NCBI GenBank assembly: GCA_021464525.1
Contig: JADRCO010000904.1
Span: 1-24,829, forward strand
Reading direction: 5' to 3'
Origin: Rhizophagus sp. LPA8_4_AMF
Taxonomy: Eukaryota > Glomeromycota > Glomeromycetes > Glomerales > Glomeraceae
Length of the DNA: 24,829 nt
The notes below the pieces were generated by a model. The model was not told the origin of the DNA. It ran no database searches and saw only the letters and a list, made by a program, of their open reading frames with translations. Shown here one piece after another: positions 1-10,220 of this stretch; within the stretch, counting starts at the first letter, position 1, and every line of letters starts with the position of its first letter. A program made the translations under genes and the position numbers.

Positions 1-89
1 TTTTCTTTACGTCTTCCTTTAGGTATGTGGGTTGTTGTGTGTAGGTTTGTGTGTGGGTTTGTGTGTTGGGTGGCGTGTATGTTTGTATA

Positions 90-310
90 TTTCCTTGCTT
101 TTTCCCCTTCCCTCTCTCATTTTCCCTTTCCCTTTCGTTTCCCTTTTTCCCTTTCCCTTTCCCTTTCGTTTTTCCCTTTTCCCTCTCGTTTTCCCTCCCG
201 TTTTCCCCTTCCCTTTCCCTTTCGTTTTTCCCTTTCCCGTTCCCTTTCGTTTTTCCCTTTTCCCTCTCGTTTTCCTCTTCCCTTTCATTTTTCACTTTTC
301 CTTTAGCTTT
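90..310. repeat. Polypyrimidine satellite-like tract
   Basis: The plus strand is almost pure C and T, built from CCCTTT, TTTCG and CCCTCTCG words. A 34-base block starting at 161 recurs exactly at 242, giving a local period of 81 bases. Upstream, about 25-85, lies a GT-rich patch of GTGTGGGTTTGTGTG type. Long reading frames through this tract encode only F/P/S/L-rich low-complexity strings and are not genes. A polypurine tract of the same type in reverse orientation ends the window. Confidence 0.85.
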
Positions 311-315
311 CCCCC

Positions 316-353
316 CCTGATCAATGTTGCTGCACCTCAACGTGGTGATCAGG
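316..353. repeat. Short inverted repeat (CCTGATCA hairpin)
   Basis: CCTGATCA at 316-323 pairs with TGATCAGG at 346-353. An inner GTTG/CAAC pairing surrounds a CTGCACCT loop. It lies directly at the inner edge of the polypyrimidine tract and may be an end structure of that element. Its function is unknown. Confidence 0.4.
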
Positions 354-739
354 TGACAACAAGTTTCTAAAAGACTTGGCTAAGTCAGCAACAAATGGTA
401 ATTTCATATTACATGAGTCATAAACCGATTTGTTCACATTATTAATTTATTAAATCGATTTAATTTTTATCATTCAAATTTAAACAATGATTTTCTAAAG
501 GTCCTTTAAATCATATCCTTTTTTTGTAATACTGATAATTTTCTATTTTTCGTAATCAATTTTTTTTTGTTTAATGTTATAATAAAAAAAAGACCCTGAG
601 TAAATAAACGTGGCGGTCTTTAATGGTTACCATTTTCCTAGGTTTTATACCCTATAAACAATTATTCACCGCTTAGTTTGAATAAAGAGCCAAAATTGCA
701 TTGGGAAGCATTTATACATTACAACATAATATGATAATA
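354..739. other. AT-rich intergenic, nothing recognised
   Basis: This stretch has no supported coding frame and no tRNA-like fold. The only notable item is the 13-base palindrome AATGGTTACCATT near 622. Confidence 0.4.
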
Positions 740-1155
740 TTTTACTTGATGTTAGTTCTGGAATATTATGGCATAAAAGAGGAATGAAAGGAGAAAAAAG
801 TTATGAAATAACTAATACATTTTAGTTCCAAATCAAATTATTAAATCAACCTTTTATCTCAAGAATACACTATGCATATTTTCCGTCGACTAATTATGAG
901 CCTGATAATATTATTAAGCTAGTTAAATGTTCATATAATTCAATTAAATTTCAAGTAACCAAATCGTTTTATAACGAATCAAATAAGAAGATATTGATTT
1001 AGACTTAGATATTTGTGTTCTATGTTCAGATTATATAAAATTTAAAGTTTGATAATAAAAGTGAGGGAGGATATTCTTTAGATTTAATTGGCTATGTTTT
1101 AATTAAAGATAATTTTAATGAAAGTTTATCAACTGAAATCAATAAAGTAGTTTAA
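740..1155 (+). pseudogene. Decayed unrecognised coding relic
   Basis: Plus-strand stretches read as ordinary protein sequence, for example SGILWHKRGMKGEKSYEI near 765, KLLNQPFISRIHYAYF near 840 and GGYSLDLIGYVLIKDNF near 1070. Composition is unlike the random A/T spacer. The stretches lie in different frames and are interrupted several times, so this is a decayed gene and not an expressed one. I do not recognise the family. The composition (N, K, I, F, Y rich) matches host genes of this genome, so an old host paralogue is most likely. An unclassified mobile element gene cannot be excluded. Confidence 0.45.
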
Positions 1156-2057
1156 CTTCGCTCCAGATGAGACCTTATGACCTAAAAAAATTCTTGACTA
1201 TAATCAAAGAGCAATTATTTACCCGCTTTTCTAGCAATTTGCTTGCAGTATCATGATTTTGTGTATTAACTTTTTTTTTGAAATAAAGTAGTGCCACATT
1301 ATTTGTTTCGTCATTATCACTTCTGACAAAATAAGATTGATAAATAAGGAAAATTATTATTTTTTTTTTTCTAATAAAAAATAATATTTAAATATATAAA
1401 ATGAAAGAAGACTATTAATTTTATTAAATTATTTTAATAAAAACACGCTTTTTCTCTACTTTTCTGCCCACTCAAATCTCTGCTGTTATATATATATTGT
1501 ATAATAATATAAAATATTGTGAATTCCTCACGCAAGATGCATATCCTGCAGCGAACATATTGATCATCAGTGAATCATAATGCGGCCAAAAATCCAATTC
1601 TTGCCAGCATTATCGATCTTTAAAATCTCATGTCATGTGATTTGGATGTTAATTCAGGCCAAATTTATAGTATTGGCCCAGATTCTTTAATACATTCAAC
1701 TGAACTTCTCGATTATTTGAACTAAAACCAATAATTCTGAAGGTTTTTCAACAATCATCCATAAATGCAATGCTTGTTATTAAGAAAAAATGAAATTCTA
1801 ATAATTTATTTACCAAATAGACTCATCGATAGATGTAACATTTATCATTTTTTTAAGATCAATTGGAGTTTCCGAGATCGATTATCAAACAAACAAATAG
1901 CAAAAATACAGATGGGATTCTTGATTTGCTAAATGCTATATAAATCTCCAATCCCTTTTAAAAATTCCATTACCTTTCCGTTTCATTTTTTTTATTTTTA
2001 TTATAAAATATTGAAAAAATCTTCATTAATTTTCAAATAATATTACAGATAAACAAA
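1156..2057. other. Intergenic region 5' of the small gene
   Basis: No supported gene. About 1510-1720 is richer in G and C than the surroundings (for example ATGCGGCCAAAAATCC) and may be an old repeat fragment that I cannot classify. The last 130 bases before the small gene carry a TATA-like GCTATATAAATC near 1937 and then a T-rich leader, a reasonable promoter and 5' UTR. TTACAG at 2043-2048 could also be an acceptor of a 5' UTR intron. Confidence 0.4.
1937..1948 (+). promoter_or_regulatory. Putative TATA box of the small gene
   Basis: GCTATATAAATC lies about 110 bases upstream of the ATG at 2058, with a pyrimidine-rich stretch between. This is inferred from sequence resemblance and position only. 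Confidence 0.35.
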
Positions 2058-2390
2058 ATGGCTACTCCACCTAAACCAGTCGCAACAATTATGCAACGTC
2101 AGTTACTTACTAAAGGGAGATTTTTTCATAGTACACCAAACGATAAAAATTTTTTCTTAATAACTTACAAAGTTATTCAAGAAAATTCTATTTTTTTTAA
2201 TGATAATGATCCTGATAATAATCTAATTTACGACCATGAATTTATTTATCCATATCATGAAACAAATTATTATGTCAGGTGTAAATTATTACCTCATTCA
2301 ATAATCGAGGATTTATTGAATAATGAGGAATTTGATATAGATACACGAAACAACGAGCCGACATTATCACCACCAAAAATTAAGCCTTGA
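2058..2390 (+). CDS. Small protein, family of the antisense relics (unknown function)
   Basis: Single-exon 110-residue frame from ATG (context ACAAAATGG, good for a eukaryotic start) to TGA. I do not know its function. The protein is hydrophilic and acidic in the middle (FNDNDPDNN near residue 48), with no signal peptide or membrane segment. The segment LLTKGRFFHSTPNDK (residues 16-30) also appears in decayed minus-strand copies at 18178-18362 and 16150-16356, so this is a family member and not a chance frame. After the stop, a different frame still looks protein-like (LEESLFVKLYLRASKGMDKL at about 2386-2445, then ENYVHYLTIQIYNDNSALGI at about 2473-2532). The open frame may therefore be the 5' part of a longer ancestral gene that has been shifted and truncated. 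Whether the 110-residue product is made is open. Confidence 0.6.
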   Translation: MATPPKPVATIMQRQLLTKGRFFHSTPNDKNFFLITYKVIQENSIFFNDNDPDNNLIYDHEFIYPYHETNYYVRCKLLPHSIIEDLLNNEEFDIDTRNNEPTLSPPKIKP

Positions 2391-5300
2391 AGAAAGTTTG
2401 TTTGTAAAGCTTTATTTACGTGCTTCAAAAGGAATGGATAAATTATAATTTAAATAATACTATACATTACGAGAAAACTATGTGCATTATCTCACTATTC
2501 AAATTTATAATGACAATTCTGCTCTTGGAATTTTAAGTACAAAATATTTATTCCCAATTATACCATACTTCCTTCATATTCTCACCTATATCTCACTTTT
2601 CCCTTTCTCAATCTTTAATTATATACTTATCGCTTTTTTATAATATTTCTGGATTTAAAAGCTTTTTAAAGAATTTTCTTACTTATATTGATGTTTCTTG
2701 TTAATATAATTATAATGTACAATATATGAAATTTTTAAACGTTTACGGTTAACAGCTAGAGGTTGGATCCGTTGTTTGAACGGATATTAATAATTTTGAA
2801 GTTCGTTCAGATTTATAGATATTGACCCGCAGATTTAAATGTTTAGCAAATTGCCATTAAGCCAATGATCATCTATAATGACAAAGTTTTAAAAATTTAT
2901 TTTCGTAATGTTGTAATTAATTTAGAATTTAATATCCGACGGAATATCCAAAGTGTAATTTTTGTATAGCGAATCTATTGCTATATATAAAATCGAAATA
3001 AATTTTATGACTAAAACATCAATTCCGCAAAGAATATTATTTATTTCAAAATTTTATTTTTGTTTCAAACACTTTTTTGTAACTTTAAAATTAGTTAACG
3101 TGCATTGAAGATGATCAAATAGTTATCGATTCTAGTAATGAATTCTATGTTATGGAATTCAGTATACAATGATGTGTGTCTCGAATCTTGGCGATAATTG
3201 GACATACAGTACGTCAGCATTAATTCCCTATCCAAATTATCCAAAACACTTTAAACTATAATATTGATATTTTTCTATAACAATTAGGACATACTTTTCC
3301 GTGATCATGACATTCATATAACTAGAAATCGGCCACGGTGAATGATTTTTGGCAATAAGGAAAGTAAGGAAAATTAATTTAGCGTAGAATTATTTTTATG
3401 TATATATTTATAAAAAAATTTTATTTCTTCCTGAAGGTATTAGTTCAGAGACAAAGGTTATTTGCACTCTTCTTACACAAACATTTATAAATTCTAATGC
3501 TTTAATTAAAATAAAATACTAATCGTATAGTGTAATATTTTTCACATTATTAGGCTAGCAGATTTTAACAGACCAATCTGATCCAGTCAGTTCCAGTCCA
3601 GCAAATCCTGAATTCTCCGAGGGCATACGTTCCAATTGCAGAGTTGTGCTGCAATTTTACCGACAGAGGCCTCAGATATCAAATAACATTATTTTGAAGG
3701 GAATGATTAGTAGAAAATGTTGAAGAGTGTAGGATAATTTTTGGAACAGGAGATCCTGTGGTCTTCGTACGTAATTTTACTGTATTAGGATGATGACTTT
3801 TATTATGCCGTGAAGAAATGTAAGACCTTTCATTCGCGTGCGTTTAACAATCGATTACTTTCATTTCTTTACTATTAAGCATTTTCATGTTACGTTTATT
3901 AAGAACGCTTAAGCAAGCGTGATCGTGAAACTAAACAAGAGATACAATATAAAAATTTGTCTATATTTTTATTTTTATTTTTATTTTAGATGAAAATACT
4001 CTCATAACAGTATCATATTCTAGGAAAATTGTTAAAATGCACGGACGAGACGAATCATGTGACAGCTTCCCAAATAATAAACTATACCGTACGTACAAAA
4101 ACGCAAAATTAATACTACTTATTAAAAATATTGGCCGTTATGATCATACTAAAATTTGGCTTGGGACGTCCTAGGACCAACCAATCAGTTCCAAATTAAT
4201 ATGTTTTGAGCATGGTTTTTGTCTCAGATTTTAACTAAGCCAATTTGAACATAGGATATTTAATCCTTAATTTGATAAAGGTGTTTCATGAATATGAGTT
4301 TGATTTGATCTACAATGCAACCTAACGCCTAACAGTTTCGGGCATCAAATATGCATAAACACATGTGATCTTTCGGAACGTCATAGTTTTTATTAATCAG
4401 ATAAAGCATGTATCAAAGGGCATAACATCGCATAAATGACTATTAGGCTTAAATTTTAAATAAAGAATATAAGACGGAACAGTTTATCCGCAATTAATTT
4501 TTAATTAATTCATTTAACATTAATTTATTTGTATATTTACTCATGTGACATAAAATAAATAAATAATTGTATATTTTTATTTCTATAAAATAACCGTAGA
4601 ACTGCAGGTCGCAGTACCGCGGGTGATTTTCATTTTGCTTGGCATTTTGTTATCATGTGTTTTCAAAAGCCTTTCATTTTAAGTATTTTAAAAACGTTTT
4701 TTTTTCTCCCTTTTTTCCATTCATTGGAGTTTAATAATGTTGGACAATTTTCTCATTCTTTTTTAACTTTAAAAATTTATTACAAAGAATAATACTAATA
4801 AGCAATAATAATTTTTTTAATTTTTTACAAAAAAAAAAAAATATTATTTTTATTGGTTTCTTTAATTTTAACTAATAAGTCAAAATTCAAAATTTTCTAA
4901 AAAATTCTAGACTGTTGATTATTATTAAAATTTTATGTAAGCTCCGAAATTATTCATTCATTTATTTATTTATTAAATATTTAATATTACCTAATATATT
5001 ATCATGACATAAAATGTATATGTAATACAACAAATGTCAATCAAAAATCCAAAAAAAAGTTCATTGTTAAATAATGCCCACCTATTAAAAAATGAAATTA
5101 CAAATATAGTAACTTAACAAAGAGAGAGAACAATGAGTGTGAAAATAATGATATTGTTTTGAAGTTGACCAGTTAATCGTAAAATATCCAAATAATAAGC
5201 CCAAAGTATAACTGGTCATATGCAATATGTAAGCTATGAAAGTTAAAATTAAATTATTATTTAAATAAATAATAAATACTAGATAAAAAAAAATATGTTT

Positions 5301-5485
5301 AAATTTTCTATTTTTAGAACCACCAGTATCAATTACGTACATCATTCATAATGAAGTAAATTTTAGATACTAGATTGATAATCAATTGTGTAACGGAAAA
5401 ATGTTGCAATCGAATTTCTAATTTAGAAATATTAACAAAGAAAATCGTAACACTAAATTATTTTGCATAAAGAGATATAATCGAC
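2391..5485. other. Long gene-poor spacer between small gene and copy A
   Basis: About 3.1 kb without a supportable gene. The first 150 bases hold the protein-like continuation described for the small gene. A hairpin with 7-bp arms (ATCCGTT/AACGGAT, loop GTTTG) lies at 2767-2785. About 3545-3780 and 4140-4440 are less AT-rich and could hold old, unrecognisable elements. I found neither terminal repeats nor long frames there. A minus-strand frame at 5085-5345 is A/T-rich without family support. Confidence 0.45.
2767..2785. repeat. Small hairpin
   Basis: ATCCGTT and AACGGAT pair perfectly around a 5-base loop, about 380 bases downstream of the small gene. It is too short to assign a role. Confidence 0.3.
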
Positions 5486-5542
5486 AAATTTTTTTTTAAA
5501 AAATTTTAAACCATTCGTTTAAAATTTTTTAAAAAAAAATTT
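5486..5542. repeat. Perfect 25-bp A/T inverted repeat upstream of copy A
   Basis: The left arm 5486-5510 reads A3 T9 A6 T4 A3. The right arm 5518-5542 reads T3 A4 T6 A9 T3, its exact reverse complement. The loop is CCATTCG. It ends 31 bases before the ATG of copy A, so it lies in the promoter or 5' UTR. It has no counterpart before copies B or C. It could extrude as a cruciform or fold in the leader RNA, or it could be a minimal foldback element. No target duplication is obvious. Confidence 0.7.
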
Positions 5543-5573
5543 AAAACATAAAAATAAAGATTTTTTGCGTAAA

Positions 5574-7376
5574 ATGAAATCACTATATGATGAATTGAGA
5601 ATTAACATATTTAAATACGTAATTACACCATGGGCGCTTATAGTTGCAAATAGGGAATGGTACGCCATCTCTCAAGATCCTCACGCTCGAGCAGAATGGT
5701 TAATTAATAAATTTGGTAAGGCCCACGCCTTATTTCATGCAGTTCGGCTCGGAAATTTTATGACGGATAATGTTGTACAAGCTTTACTAGCGAGAGATGC
5801 CATAATATCTAGATATTTTGTACAACGTTTATTAATGCATTTTGGAACTATCGATGAAAAACTTATCAAGCAAAAAATCGAATATAATGTACATAATGTA
5901 AATAATCGTTCCCCTTGGAAGAAATCTTGGGCGAGTAATTTAACTATACCAGTTTTTACTAATTTAATTACTAAATGTTATGAAATTTTAAATGATAATG
6001 AACTTGCAGCGAAAGGAAATGACATGGAGTTATTCCATTTTTTATCAGCTGGTCCACTTACTATATATCATGCTCCTCAAAGGCTTTTTCAAAATCTTGT
6101 TGATATTAAAGATTTAATTTTAAATAGAAAATTTGTACCTTTTCCACCTCGTAATAAACCTATTTATGAAGATACAATAGAATATATTCAATTAATTCAA
6201 GACAGAGCTCAAGAAGATTATCCACCAAAAGATGGTTACGAAAATAGCCGTCAACTTAACGTTATTGCTAGGGCAATATTAATTTATCCTGATTTAGTTA
6301 TTATGTGGAAAGAAATTGGGTATTACGAAATTTGTAGTGACTTGAATGAACTCGTGATGCAAGGAGCTTTATTAATTTTATTCCCTCCTACTCCTCCAAT
6401 TAATTGGATATGTCCTAACGTAGATACTGTTGTTAAACGTTTAAAACAACTTATTGATCTCGGATTTCAATTAAATGATATCGTAATGGAAGATTCGTTA
6501 CACATATTTGAACATAGATTAGATAGATTTGGTGACATTTTAGTGGATTCATTTCATAGAATTCATAGAAGACCAATATCATCTATTGCAAGTTCTTGTA
6601 TCATTCAAGCAATAAAACCTGAAAGAAATCATAGAAAAACAGATTTATTAGAATTTTTAATAGGTAAAATCGATGAACAACCTGAAAAAGCTCTTAATGA
6701 CGCATTAGAACATTATAATGTTGGATTTAATTATGATATTAATTCAATAAAAACAGTAAAAATGAGATCATCATCAGTTCATTCAAATGTTTATTATTGG
6801 GTACTTAAAAAATATGGATCAAATTCTGAAATTACACAAAAATGTTTTGAAGATATTCTAGAATCAAGAATTTGGATAGATTTAAAATTACAAGAAACTC
6901 CTGGAATAGAAATACCAGATCATCTTACTAAATGTGCATTTAATAGCATTTGTTCTATTTACCTCGAATTTTGTAATGAAAGAATTCCATTTAAAGCAAA
7001 TCATTTATCATATTTAAAATTGGCTGAAAATGAAGAAATTATTAAACCATTTTTTGAATTAAGCTTGCCAATTTTGTTTGAACTAGAATTAAGTTGCAAA
7101 TTACCATATGATATAAATTATGAATATAACAGACCAGATATTAATAATAATAATCAAAATAATAATAAGAGAAAGTATAACGATATGGACGAACAAATAG
7201 ATAGGAATGAATGGATTAAATTATTAGAATTATATAATAATCAAATTCTTGTAAATAGTAAAGATATTACTGAACCTTTTAAAAATAATTTTAAAATATT
7301 TTGGGAAAGAATTAAATCATCACGAATTTTGGAAATTAATAATGATGAAATTAGTTCAAAAAGATCTAAACAGTAA
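5574..7376 (+). CDS. F-box-like tandem-family protein, copy A
   Basis: Intact single-exon gene of 600 residues. I place the start at ATG 5574 (MKSLYDELR), because it aligns with MQ(F/S)LLHEIR of the other two copies and the upstream in-frame codon at 5565 is only TTG. Residues about 3-45 have the spacing of an F-box (L..E.R..IF.. then I..NR.WY..S and AEWLI), and are followed by HALFHAVRLG. Other conserved blocks are GNDMELFHFLSAGP (about 155), FPPR, KDGYENSRQLN (about 225), LVMQGALLILFPPTPP, FEDILESRIWIDLKLQE (about 428) and an Asn-rich stretch ending NNNKRKYND (about 528), which could be a nuclear localisation signal. By family knowledge, F-box proteins bring substrates to SCF (SKP1-CUL1) ubiquitin ligases. 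That role is inference here. Copy A is the most diverged of the three intact copies. Confidence 0.85.
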   Translation: MKSLYDELRINIFKYVITPWALIVANREWYAISQDPHARAEWLINKFGKAHALFHAVRLGNFMTDNVVQALLARDAIISRYFVQRLLMHFGTIDEKLIKQKIEYNVHNVNNRSPWKKSWASNLTIPVFTNLITKCYEILNDNELAAKGNDMELFHFLSAGPLTIYHAPQRLFQNLVDIKDLILNRKFVPFPPRNKPIYEDTIEYIQLIQDRAQEDYPPKDGYENSRQLNVIARAILIYPDLVIMWKEIGYYEICSDLNELVMQGALLILFPPTPPINWICPNVDTVVKRLKQLIDLGFQLNDIVMEDSLHIFEHRLDRFGDILVDSFHRIHRRPISSIASSCIIQAIKPERNHRKTDLLEFLIGKIDEQPEKALNDALEHYNVGFNYDINSIKTVKMRSSSVHSNVYYWVLKKYGSNSEITQKCFEDILESRIWIDLKLQETPGIEIPDHLTKCAFNSICSIYLEFCNERIPFKANHLSYLKLAENEEIIKPFFELSLPILFELELSCKLPYDINYEYNRPDINNNNQNNNKRKYNDMDEQIDRNEWIKLLELYNNQILVNSKDITEPFKNNFKIFWERIKSSRILEINNDEISSKRSKQ

Positions 7377-7706
7377 ATAGTTAACATGGCTTATTTTTTC
7401 GTAACAAACATGAGTTCAGAATTAAATTATCTTAAGGCATTTTTAGATCTTAGCTCTTACCAAAATGTTTATGTAATATAAAATAAAAAATTTCCAACTT
7501 AAATCACAGCCGCTTAGCAACTATTTGCTCGGCACAGCATTTATTTATTGATGTAAAGTGTGTAATAATAAAAAATACAATTGTTAAATGCAATGAATAT
7601 ATAAAGAATATAAAAGCCTTCATAAGCTCGTATTTGCTGCGTCTAACATTTTTTTTTTTTTTTTGATCATATTAAAACAAGTGATGCGTTTTATTTATCC
7701 GCACGC
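7377..7706. other. 3' flank of copy A, spacer type 1
   Basis: AT-rich 3' flank. Two islands are shared with the flank of copy E: TGCTCGGCACAGC near 7528 (TGCTCGGCGCAG in E) and a block at 7623-7647 that contains GCTCGTATTTGCTGCGTCTA and runs into 16 T. The order and approximate spacing are the same in both flanks, which shows that the spacer duplicated with the gene. Confidence 0.55.
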
Positions 7707-7714
7707 TTGTATGG

Positions 7715-8119
7715 CAAGGATGGTTAGCGGTCTTTCAGTCCTGAACGGTCCTGCCCCCGGTCTTTGGGAAAGTTGTAAGGAATGCACCCTTGAATTTTGG
7801 GGCACAGCAGGTATGACTAAAGGGCAAATAATTGTCAAATATTGGCCTTTATACTTCTTTTTTTACTTCCTTTTTTAAGACCAGCAGAAGCGAAATTGGC
7901 AAAAGACCGAAAAAGCAACAAATACTGGTTTTGGTAAAATAAAAACACGCCTAGTTCTGAATTGGGTGATTAGATTGAGACCAAAACTTGCCACTTTTCG
8001 GTCTTTAACCAGTTCTGTTGTGCACAAAAAATTGGGAATACAGCCTTATTACTTTCCAAAAATTTTCTAAAGACCGTCAGGACCGATCAAAGACCGCAGG
8101 ACCGACTAACCATCTCTAA
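7715..8119. mobile_element. hAT-like MITE, copy 1 (405 bp)
   Basis: Non-autonomous DNA element between direct 8-bp copies of TTGTATGG (7707-7714 and 8120-8127). The terminal inverted repeats are imperfect: CAAGGATGGTTAGCGGTC on the left and GACCGACTAACCATCTCTAA on the right. Subterminal GGTCTTT and GACCG words are repeated several times near both ends, which is usual for hAT transposase binding sites. The element encodes no transposase. The 8-bp duplication points to the hAT superfamily. A diverged relative lies at 18973-19365. The matching spacer after copy E has no such element. Confidence 0.8.
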
Positions 8120-8127
8120 TTGTATGG

Positions 8128-9622
8128 ATGTACCTTACTCAATTAGGTATTGGTCTCATTGGACATCGAATGTATTTCCCATCACAAAAGAATTGTATCC
8201 AATAATATCACTTATTGATAGATAGTACGCCAATTTGTAAGCTTCAGAAAAGAGAAAGCGATTGCTGCTAAACACGCGCACTATCAAATACTTTCTATCG
8301 GGTTAATTTTTCGTCATATAAATGTGGATATTTACTATCCCATAAAAAATTTATTTATTCCATGTTATTTCCGTAAATATCATGTTCACGGAATTTATAA
8401 ACTCAAAACATGGAAATTTCATGGAGTTTTACAGATGAACTTTGGTGATATATATATATATTAAGCCAATCAAAACAGTTTGTTTTTTTCTTTCGATTGT
8501 AAATGGTATTTTTTTTTAGGTAATAATTGATTTTTATCGTGTAATTATCAATGAGTGAGCTCCTAGCTTTTGTTACGTAATTTGTAATAAATATAAAAAA
8601 AATTTCAAATTATAATATTATTGGTCAAAGCATTTAAGCATTTCCAATGAATTGTTTGTCGCACATTCTAAATGATATGCTTTCATTGTTTAATTGCTTT
8701 TTATGTACTATCATAAGAATATTTGATGTCATAATTACTTCCTATTATGACCCTATTTACATTCAAACGTATAACAAAAAAGTATTAGTGTAGTTTTTCC
8801 GATTTTTTACTGCCTTGATTTTGTAAATGACTAAAAAAGAATAATAATAAGTAAAGCTATTGTGCGCTATTTCATTTAATTTTAGCTTGCATTTATCTAT
8901 TAAATTTTTTAGATATATTTATAAGACCAAATTAAATAAATAAATAAATCTACAGTAAAAATAGTCATATGAAAGCTTGAAAGCTGAAAAGTATATCTTT
9001 GTGAAACGCCAGCTATAAAGATGATTATTGAAAATACAAGAATTTAACTAAATTGGTCTGTATATTTTTTAGTTAATATAAGATTAAAGTACAGTATATA
9101 CAGCACAGATTTCTCCGAAAAATATGAATGAATAAAAATTCTAAAATAAAATTTAAACGAACTCGCAGTACAATCACAATAAATTGTTTATTTATTATAC
9201 ATTGAATAATTAACATTTTTTTTATTATAATTAATTTGAAATGAATTAAATTCGACTAAAAACATTTATTCATATGTATGATTTTCATACTGTATATTAT
9301 CGTATTTATGGTAATTATCAGATGATATAATTGAATTACTTTCATATAATAAGTATAATTTTTTAAAATTTGGTAGCATTTTAATAACAATATTCTTATT
9401 CCCCTTTATTTTTGTATAAAATAAAAGTAAATAAATAGTTAAATCTATTTCAAAGTCCATAAACAATCGCATAATAACAGATATGAAACGCCAAGTTTTA
9501 AATTGATCAATAATGTTTTGGTAATCCAATTTAACATAATTTTTTCCTTCCTCTTATCGTCGTTTCGTGACTATTCAGTATCAATTTAAATATTCTTAAA
9601 TTTTTAAAAATAAATGCGATTA
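8128..9622. other. A-E spacer, part 1
   Basis: No supported gene. The spacer aligns in blocks with the E-B spacer (11370-12950): CAATAATATCACTT at about 8200, GGGTTAATTTTT at about 8300, ACATTCAAACGTATAA at about 8759, ACAAGAATTTAACTAAATT at about 9035 and ACTCGCAGTACAAT at about 9160. Frames in it, including the minus-strand frame 9266-9529, are not kept open in the paralogous spacer, where indels break the register. I treat them as non-coding. Confidence 0.6.
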
Positions 9623-9784
9623 TAGTGTAGTTAGCCAAAATATTCAGCCGCATTCCTGATTTCCGATCATCCGGACCCGGCTCAGACGTAGATCCGATGT
9701 GGAATTCCATGATATTTCGGCTATTGAACCGGGTCCGGATGATCGGCAATCAGGAATGCGGCTGGAATATTTCGGCTTACACCA
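9623..9784. mobile_element. Mariner-like palindromic MITE (162 bp)
   Basis: The element lies between TA dinucleotides (9621-9622 and 9785-9786). The terminal inverted repeats are about 55-60 bp and nearly perfect in their inner part: AGCCGCATTCCTGATT then CCGATCATCCGGACCCGG on the left, with the exact complement of both on the right (CCGGGTCCGGATGATCGG, AATCAGGAATGCGGCT). The unpaired centre is only about 48 bases. The TA target and TRGTGTA ends suggest a Tc1/mariner-class non-autonomous element. It is strikingly GC-rich against its surroundings. The paralogous E-B spacer has the same flanking words without the insert. Confidence 0.8.
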
Positions 9785-9786
9785 TA

Positions 9787-10220
9787 ATAGAAATGAGCCC
9801 CTCTTATCAAGATTAAAAATATTATTAAAACTGGTACTACTTAAATATTGATGAAAAAGTGTTGAAGTAAACATATTAAATGCTTTTAAAAATAGTTTGA
9901 TTGAACAAATGGTCAATATTAATTACAATTAATAATCGATATATTTCGTCATATTTTTTTAATTTTAGATAGTATTGGTTATTATAAAGAAATAAAAACA
10001 AATGAATTATCTTTAATTATTATGAGCGATTCGGTCACATATTTCATTGTAACGTTACCAAAAATCACAAGAACAAACTCAAATAATCAATGAAAGAATA
10101 ATTAAAATCATAAACAATGACGCAATAATTATAATGAATACAATAATGACAATAATAATTTATTCATAACTTAAATAATCAAAGCTTCTCGAAGGCCATA
10201 AAAATAAATACTCCATAATT
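9787..10220. other. A-E spacer, part 2: 5' flank of copy E
   Basis: No gene. Sequence shared with the 5' flank of copy B includes AAAATATTATTAAAA, GATTCGGTCA (GATTCTGTCA in B), TACCAAAAATCACAAGA and AAATACTCCA just before the start. These mark the duplicated promoter region of the family. Confidence 0.55.

Noticed and set aside
25-370. Overlapping frames on both strands through the polypyrimidine tract
   Set aside because: They encode only low-complexity F/P/S/L or K/G/R strings and arise from composition.
4140-4200. GGCTTGGGACGTCCTAGGACC as a transposon end
   Set aside because: It contains the short palindromes GGGACGTCC and GTCCTAGGAC, but no partner end or target duplication could be found nearby.
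5085-5345. Minus-strand 86-codon frame
   Set aside because: It is rich in I, L, Y and N as expected from A/T DNA, with no family support or recognisable domain.
5565-5573. Upstream in-frame extension MRK for copy A
   Set aside because: The codon at 5565 is TTG. Nuclear genes normally start at ATG, and ATG 5574 aligns with the starts of B and C.
7663-7878. 71-codon plus-strand frame
   Set aside because: It begins in a flank and runs into the hAT-like MITE. Its sequence is explained by the element.
9266-9529. Minus-strand 87-codon frame
   Set aside because: The paralogous E-B spacer has indels and stops in the same place, so the frame is not conserved.
9531-9916. Two minus-strand frames over the 162-bp element
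   Set aside because: Their Pro/Gly/Ser-rich parts are translations of the inverted repeats, and the rest is spacer.
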